Below the pieces are notes generated by a model. The model did no database searches. It was not told where the DNA came from and saw nothing but the letters and a program-made list of their open reading frames with translations. 64,000 nt of DNA. It comes from Engraulis encrasicolus. Lineage: Eukaryota; Chordata; Actinopteri; Clupeiformes; Engraulidae. Position 1 is the stretch's first letter; the number at the start of each line of letters is the position of its first letter. Shown here piece by piece: positions 58,643 through 64,000 of the stretch. The position numbers and the translations under genes are program-made. The stretch is from contig NC_085873.1 in the NCBI RefSeq assembly GCF_034702125.1, positions 48,661,848-48,725,847 of the forward strand, read 5' to 3'.

Positions 58643-59195
58643 AGGGCTGAACTGGTCATCTGACATACAGGGCATTTACCCCGGTGGGCTGGACTGGTCA
58701 TCTGACATACAGGGCATTTACCCCGGTGGGCTGGACTGGTCATCTGACATACAGGGCATTTTCCCTGGTGGGCTGGACTGGTAATCTGGCATACAGGGCG
58801 TTTTCCCTGGTGGGCTGGACTGGTAATCTGGCATACAGGGCATTTTCCCTGGTGGGCTGGACTGGTAATCTGGCATACAGGGCATTTACCCCGGTGGGCT
58901 GGACTGGTCATCTGACATACAGGGCATTTTCCCTGGTAGGCTGGACTGCTAATCTGGCATACAGGGCATTTTCCCTGGTAGGCTGGACTGCTAATCTGGC
59001 ATAAAGGGCATTTTCCCTGGTGGGCTGGACTGCTAATCTGGCATAAAGGGCATTTTCCCTGGTGGGCTGGACTGGTCATCTGGCATAAAGGGCATTTTCC
59101 CTGGTGGGCTGGACTGGTCATCTGGCATAAAGGGCGTTTACCCGGTGGGCTGGACTGGTCATCTGGCATACAGGGCATTTTCCCGGTGGGCCGCC
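58643..59195. repeat. 42-43-bp minisatellite, about 13 copies
   Basis: Unit GGCTGGACTGGTCATCTGAC, ATACAGGGCATTTACCCCGG, TG. Variants alternate GTCATCTGAC/GTAATCTGGC and CATTTACCCC/CATTTTCCCT. Open frames on both strands (14-residue repeats) are translation of the unit. The same core appears at 66-185. Confidence 0.95.
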
Positions 59196-59903
59196 AGTCC
59201 TCAGAGGCCGATGCTGCTGTTTTGTTTTCTGTTTTTTAAACTTAGCGAACAGTCCTCCATTTAGAAGGGGCATCTTATTAGTCGATCTTTAACAGAGAGA
59301 GAGTGGTCTGCTCAACTATGTAATACTATTGCAGAACAGCAGGGGGCTGTGTGAGGGATGGGTCCAGGGCTCCAAAGTAACACCAGCCAACCGGCCAAAA
59401 TGCTGGTGAAAATCCAGCTTGGCTGGTAGGAAAATGGTAGCCTGGGCGAAAAGCCGACTGTTGACTCCGTCAATCAGTCTGGTAAAAGCCATGAAGAATC
59501 TGTCTCCGTGGACGGTGGGAGATGGTCTGATCATACTCTATCATTTAAATTCATTGGAGTTTCAAACTCAAATTAAAACCCATATTGTGCTTTATTAGCA
59601 TGCCTGTTACATTATAGTGTCGCAAAAGCATACATATAACAAAACGAAAGTGTGAATATAGTTACCTTAACCAATCAGTAACGGAGCTCGCGGGTGAGTT
59701 CTACGTCACCACTCTCAACTGTTTGATGATTGGCTTAACACTGAGAGAACCGAGCTCAAGGCTTTTGCCAGACGATGTGCGGAGCCAAAATCTTTGGGTG
59801 GAGTACATGGATGGCGTCACCAGGCTAGTAAAATTGACCCACTCAGCCTCTTGGACCCATGAGAGAGAGTGTGTTTTGCTAGTGACATTAATGTCATAAA
59901 AGG

Positions 59904-60240
59904 GCAGTCATGGGTGAGCGGTTAGGGCGGTTAGGGCGTCAGACTTGCATCCCAGAGGTTGCCGGTTCGACTCCCGACCTGCCAGGTTGGTGGGGGGAGT
60001 AATCAACCAGTGCTCTCCCCCATCCTCCTCCATGACTGAGGTACCCTGAGCATGGTACCGTCCCACCGCACTGCTCCCCATGGGGCGCCACTGAGGGCTG
60101 CCCCCTTGCACGGGTGAGGCATAAATGCAATTTTGTTGTGTGCAGTGTTCACTTGTGTGCTGTGGAGTGCTGTGTCACAATGACAATGGGAGTTGGAGTT
60201 TCCCAATGGGCTTTCACTTTCACTTTTCACTTCGCTTTCA
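59904..60240 (+). mobile_element. SINE family B, copy 3
   Basis: Starts GGGCAGTCATGGGTGAGCGG and has a 10-bp duplication in the head (GGTTAGGGCG twice, 59919-59938). Body as at 4446-4752; ends in TTTCACTTTC repeats. Confidence 0.87.
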
Positions 60241-60778
60241 CTTTGACCCATGAGAGAGAATATTAGTAACATTAACGTCAACTAGCCATTTTGGCTGGTG
60301 ATGAAAGAAAGTTAATTAAGAGCCCTGGACAGGACTATGACAAAAAACCTAGGCTGGTTCAAACTCACATACACGCACCTGACGAAGACCAGACTGCATT
60401 GTCGAAACGTTGTGTTAATAAACCTGGAGCAACAACAGTGTGCGGACCTTCCTTCTTTTCATGTTTAATCGAATTTAAGTCCGGCACCTGTTTAATCTGG
60501 ATGTGTGGGCTCTCCAAAACGCTACTGGTTTTTGATCCCAGCCCAGCCCTGGATAGAGGAGTGGATGAATGGAGAGATGATGGATAGTAGGGCAGGGCAA
60601 TATGACAGTGCCAGACTAAATTACTCCGGTCTCACATTTAGGCTGGTTTATCAGGCTATGTGTTTTTCCCATGTTCTCTCTGTAACCCCCTCCTACACGC
60701 TCAGCTACACACACACCCTGCAGTGCCTCCATGACCTGCCTGGGGGTCCTGACCCAAAGTTTGGGAACCATTGAACTA

Positions 60779-61097
60779 TAGCAGGGCAATATGACCATAT
60801 ATATCGTTATCGTGATATAAAAGTGTATATCGTGACCTTTTTCCTATATCGTTTATATCATGATAGTAATTTTTTATCAATCTTATACAATTGAGTATCA
60901 ATTAATTACATTTCATGTTGCCACAATACACACTATAAGTAAATGTCACTGTAAAAAAATAAGAATAATAAAGAGCAAATAAAGAGAATAACTGAAAACG
61001 TATGTAATTGTGCTATGTCGTGATATATATCGTTATCGTGACATAAAGTAATCCATATCGTGATATTGAGGTTTTTTTCTGTATCGCCCAGCCCTAA
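60779..61097. mobile_element. AT-rich element with ATATCG repeats
   Basis: Starts AGCAGGGCAATATGACC and ends CTGTATCGCCCAGCCCT with many TATCGTGATA motifs; similar in type to 51460-51838. Target duplication not clear. Confidence 0.62.
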
Positions 61098-61528
61098 TGG
61101 AAAGATAGAGGAGAGGAGGAAGGGAACAGAAGACACAAGGTCAAGGAAAGATACAGAGGAGGGGATGAATGGTTAGAGGAGGCGTGGGTGTTGAAAACAA
61201 GGGACAGAAAAAGGAAGAAAGGAGGGAAGGAGAGTGGGAGGGAGGGAGAGAGGGAATGAAGGAGTCAAGAGACCAGAAAGAAAAGAAAAGAAAAAAGAAA
61301 AAGATGAAAGGCAAGGCAGGGTATTTTTGGAACACAGGGGCGGGCGACAGCTATGTGCAAAGTAAATAAGACCACAACGAGCAAAGCTAATGAAAACTAT
61401 CTGACACAGGACTCCAAAAATAGTTCTGCAGAGGGTAATTATAAGGCAGTCGAAAGTACATGGAGTAATAGTAAAAAGAGGATAATGCAATTAAAAGTGG
61501 CCAGAAAAGACAGAGGCCTTATGCCGAG

Positions 61529-61734
61529 CAGGCTTGTACGAAATTCCGAATGGAAAGAATTTCAATTCAAAACAATGCCATAATACGAACACTAGGTGGT
61601 GGTGTTCTATGTACTTTCATTGGGTGGTGTAGATTAAATTCAAAGAAATTCAAGGTAATGTCACCACCTAGTGTTCGTATTATGGCATTATTTTGAATTG
61701 AAATTCTTTCCATTCGGAATTTCGTACAAGCCTG
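61529..61734. mobile_element. 206-bp palindromic MITE, copy 2
   Basis: Perfect 8-bp duplication ATGCCGAG (61521-61528 and 61735-61742). Ends CAGGCTTGTACGAAATTCCG and CGGAATTTCGTACAAGCCTG are perfect complements. Confidence 0.95.
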
Positions 61735-62240
61735 ATGCCGAGTCAGGCACCCCCCCCCCATCCACTTTAAAGGGGAATTCCAGGTATTTTTAACATGCAG
61801 TTCACATTTGAGTTCTTCAGACATGTAAAAGTTTCTACCTTTTACCTGACATGTTTTAACGGTATAACTTCTGTCTTCATCAGAGAGTCAGGCCGTGTCA
61901 TTTAAACACTTAGACATAATGAACGCTATACAGGCTATATACAGGCTATATTAACATGCAGTTGTATTGCTCACACCCACACTACCCATGACTTGGCAGT
62001 TCCCGAGAAGATAACTTTTTTGGGGGTTCAGTGCTTTCCCAGAGGCACATATGGTCCATAAACCCCACAAGGCCTCTGCCATGCCTCAACAGGCTAAGGC
62101 ACTTTAGTGTTATGCCGGGGACCCGGGTTCGATCCCGGCCTTATACACCCTATTATACACCTACTGTATACAAAATATCGTTATTCCACTAGTTCCTATA
62201 CTTAATACATCTATTTTCACGTTATGCAGCTCCTACTCAC

Positions 62241-62265
62241 CATGAAGTACTGTCTGGCCAGGCAG
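62241..62265 (-). pseudogene. Copy of the bicc1 exon 1 donor end
   Basis: It codes for LARQYFM followed by GTGAGT, against LARQYLM and GTGGGT in the true exon. About 60 bp of adjoining intron is also shared (CACTAGTTCCTATAC here, CACTACTTCCTATGC at 62725), so this is a tandem duplication of the exon 3' edge plus intron start. A hAT-type element (62392-62724) later entered the proximal copy. Confidence 0.88.
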
Positions 62266-62391
62266 TCTTGCATCCCGATACAGTATCGCGACTGCGTATC
62301 TGCGTATCTGCGTATCGTGATTTCTCTGTTCGATACAATATTGTTACAGTCGTATTATACACCTATACACACTATAGTCATTCCACTATTT

Positions 62392-62724
62392 CAGAGGTCC
62401 CCAACCTTTCTGGGTCTGAGGGCTACCAAGGGCTACCCAAGGGCTACCGAGGGCTACCCGAGGGCTTCTGAGGGCTATCCGAGGGCTACTTTTGTTCAAA
62501 ATCCTCTACTGATGTCGGCATCATTCTCAAATCACACTACTATTGAAGAATGATAATTTACTTATAGGTTATAAAGAATAAATAATCTCATATTTAAATC
62601 AAGAAAAGCATTAACTGTGACTAAAATCTGATAGTCGTCACTGTTTATTAACATCCTTGGTGGGCACCTCAGAAGCTCCTGGAGGGCTACCTGGCGCCCA
62701 CGGGCACAACGTTGGTGACACCTG
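62392..62724. mobile_element. hAT-type MITE with internal 16-bp repeat
   Basis: Flanks CACTATTT and CACTACTT (7 of 8); ends CAGAGGTCCCCAACC and GTTGGTGACACCTG. Contains about five AGGGCTACC(C)GAGGGCTA units (62420-62490). It interrupts the proximal copy of the exon 1 donor duplication. Confidence 0.85.
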
Positions 62725-62778
62725 CACTACTTCCTATGCGTAATAAATCTACACTCACTTTCTGCAGCTCACACCCAC

Positions 62779-63030
62779 CATGAGGTACTGTCTGGCGAGG
62801 CAGACGGCGTCGATGCTGCCCTGCACGTAGACGGTGGACTTCTTCTGCAGGCTGGCGGGGTCGGGGAAGTGCACCTGGGCGCCACTGCGCTGCATCACGT
62901 GCTTCAGGTTGCTGCCGTTGCGACCCATCATGAAGAGGTGATGCTGAGGCGCGATGTCCAGCTGCGTGCTGACCGTGATGGCGCCGGCTAGCGACCCGGC
63001 CAGGTGCTCGAGGAGAACCGCAGTTCCGCG
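62779..63030 (-). CDS. bicc1: bicc1 exon 1 of window: KH domain exon
   Basis: 252 nt, phase 0 at both ends, 84 codons. The acceptor is a pyrimidine run ending in CTACAG and the donor follows ATG as GTGGGT. The peptide begins RGTAVLLEHLAG and carries the KH signature HHLFMMGRNGSNLKHVMQ; G36-R37-N38-G39 is the GXXG loop that contacts single-stranded RNA. It continues through GAQVHFPDP and KKSTVYVQG to SIDAVCLARQYLM, the last KH helix. Joining to exon 2 gives [15 protein letters not shown]. Its 5' half with the acceptor is repeated upstream (63126-64000) and its 3' end with a donor is repeated downstream (62241-62265). The donor here is weaker by eye than the GTGAGT of that downstream copy. Confidence 0.95.
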
Positions 63031-63125
63031 CTGTAGGGGAAGAGAGGAGAGGAAAGGGGAGGAAAGGAAGAGGAAAAGGGAGAGAAAGGGAAGAGAAGAA
63101 AACAGGAGGTTAGATACACAGTGTC

Positions 63126-63230
63126 CATCATGAAGAGGTGGTGCTGAGGCGCGATGTCCAGCTGCGTGCTGACCGTGATGGCGCCGGCTAGCGACCCGGC
63201 CAGGTGCTCGAGGAGAACCGCAGTTCCACG
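63126..63230 (-). pseudogene. Partial copy A of bicc1 exon 1 (5' half plus acceptor)
   Basis: Near-identical to the first ~105 nt of the KH exon, with the same pyrimidine run and CTACAG acceptor. Read from the acceptor it codes for the exon peptide to HHLFMM, then runs into intron sequence and a stop after DTVYL. It lacks the GXXG loop and a donor. Confidence 0.9.
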
Positions 63231-63282
63231 CTGTAGGGGAAGAAGAGAAGACGAGGGTTTGTTAGATAAGATACACAGTGTC

Positions 63283-63387
63283 CATCATGAAGAGTTGATG
63301 CTGAGGCGCAATGTCCAGCTGCGTGCTGACCGTGATGGCGCCGGCTAGCGACCCGGCCAGGTGCTCGAGGAGAACCGCGGTTCCACG
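63283..63387 (-). pseudogene. Partial copy B of bicc1 exon 1
   Basis: A second copy of the same exon 5' half with an intact acceptor and only a few base changes. It is joined to the same intron segment (CACAGTGTC next to CATCATGA), so the repeat unit is intron 3' end plus exon 5' half. Confidence 0.9.
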
Positions 63388-63482
63388 CTGTAGGGGGAAG
63401 AGAGCAGAGGAAAGGGGAGGAAAGGAAGAGAAAAATGGAGAGAAAGGGAGAGGAGAAGGGAAGGTTAGATACAAACAGTAGC

Positions 63483-63571
63483 CATCATGAAGAGGTGTCC
63501 AGCTGGGTGCTGACCGCGATGGCGCCGGCCAGGGAACCGGCAAGGTGTTCTAGAAGAACCGCAGTTCCACA
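63483..63571 (-). pseudogene. Partial copy C of bicc1 exon 1 (internally deleted)
   Basis: A more diverged copy that lacks about 15 bases after AAGAGGTG. Its acceptor has changed from CTACAG to TTCCAG and still looks usable. Confidence 0.85.
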
Positions 63572-63729
63572 CTGGAAAGGAAGAAGAGAAGGGTTTGTTA
63601 GATACACACTGCGCATCATGAAGGAGGGAGAGAAGGGTTTAACGAAGCCAATTGGGGCCGATTTTTGGTCCCCTAGGGGAAATTCTTTCTCTGCACTTTA
63701 TCCCATTTGGACTAGTGAATCATATTGAA

Positions 63730-63895
63730 GTAGTCCGTAGCAGTGGGCTGCCTGCTGAGCGGCACCCGGGGAGCAGTGTGGGGGCTAGGTGCCTTGCTCA
63801 AGGGCACTTCAGCCGTGGTCCGGTCGGGCATTGAACCAGGGACCCTTGGGTTGCCAGCCCAGTGCTCTAACCACTGAGCCACGAGCCACTGGTTT
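63730..63895 (-). mobile_element. tRNA-like SINE fragment (family D)
   Basis: On the minus strand GTGGCTCAGTGGTTAGAGCA is a box A-like head, then GGGTTCAATGCC-type box B and a GAGCAAGGCACCTAGCCCCC body. It lies between exon 1 copies C and D. Confidence 0.78.
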
Positions 63896-63912
63896 GTTAG
63901 ATACACACTGCG

Positions 63913-64000
63913 CATCATGAACAGGTGGTGCCGGGGAGCAATATCCAGCTGGGTGCTGAACATGATGGTGCTCACCAGGGAATCGACTAGGGGTTCTCTA
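63913..64000 (-). pseudogene. Partial copy D of bicc1 exon 1 (cut by window end)
   Basis: The most diverged copy, beginning CATCATGAACAGGTGGTG and running off the end of the window. It is separated from copy C by a SINE at 63730-63895. Confidence 0.8.

Noticed and set aside
58243..59178. 311-codon minus-strand frame and a 106-codon plus-strand frame
   Set aside because: The 42-bp minisatellite plus GA-rich repeat keep both strands open; no protein family is recognisable.
62080..62150. tRNA-like segment with GGTTCGATCCC
   Set aside because: Box B only; no matching acceptor or anticodon stem. Probably a SINE scrap.

Overview
The window is eukaryotic nuclear DNA, most likely from a teleost fish; the species cannot be fixed. 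This rests on vertebrate-type tRNA genes (including an intron-containing tRNA-Ile), a 5'-truncated L2-like LINE, several tRNA-derived SINEs, many short hAT-type elements with 8-bp target duplications, and a very heavy load of (CA)n, (GA)n and other simple repeats. Almost all long open frames here are translations of these repeats and are not genes.

One protein-coding gene is present, on the minus strand: bicc1 (Bicaudal-C homologue 1, a KH- and SAM-domain RNA-binding protein). Twelve consecutive coding exons could be assembled by hand from 63030 down to 11830. They start in the last GXXG-type KH domain and end in the first half of the SAM domain. All junctions have AG acceptors and GT donors, all phases agree, and the exons join into 733 codons without a stop. 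Exon 9 is a 40-nt microexon (24676-24715). The earlier exons lie beyond 64000. The rest of the SAM domain was not found below 11830, so it probably lies beyond position 1.

Region by region: 1-10757 is intronic and carries a tandem array of tRNA-Leu(UAA) (plus) and tRNA-Ile(UAU) (minus) genes, four Leu and three Ile. The units differ by transposon insertions that can be read off exactly because sister units keep the empty site. 10758-11829 is pentanucleotide repeat with broken copies of the end of exon 12. 11830-63030 is bicc1, with introns made mostly of simple repeats, minisatellites, MITEs, SINEs and a LINE at 39783-41514. 63031-64000 holds repeated partial copies of the first KH exon.

The most unusual feature is that 8 of the 12 exons have one edge, or both, copied into the adjoining intron. 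Each copy holds the last or first 20-105 nt of the exon plus its splice site, and the copies are usually separated by microsatellite. Many copied donors and acceptors look intact, so the gene is lined with decoy splice sites. In the exon 7 copy, four of five differences across a run of codons are silent and the fifth creates a stop.
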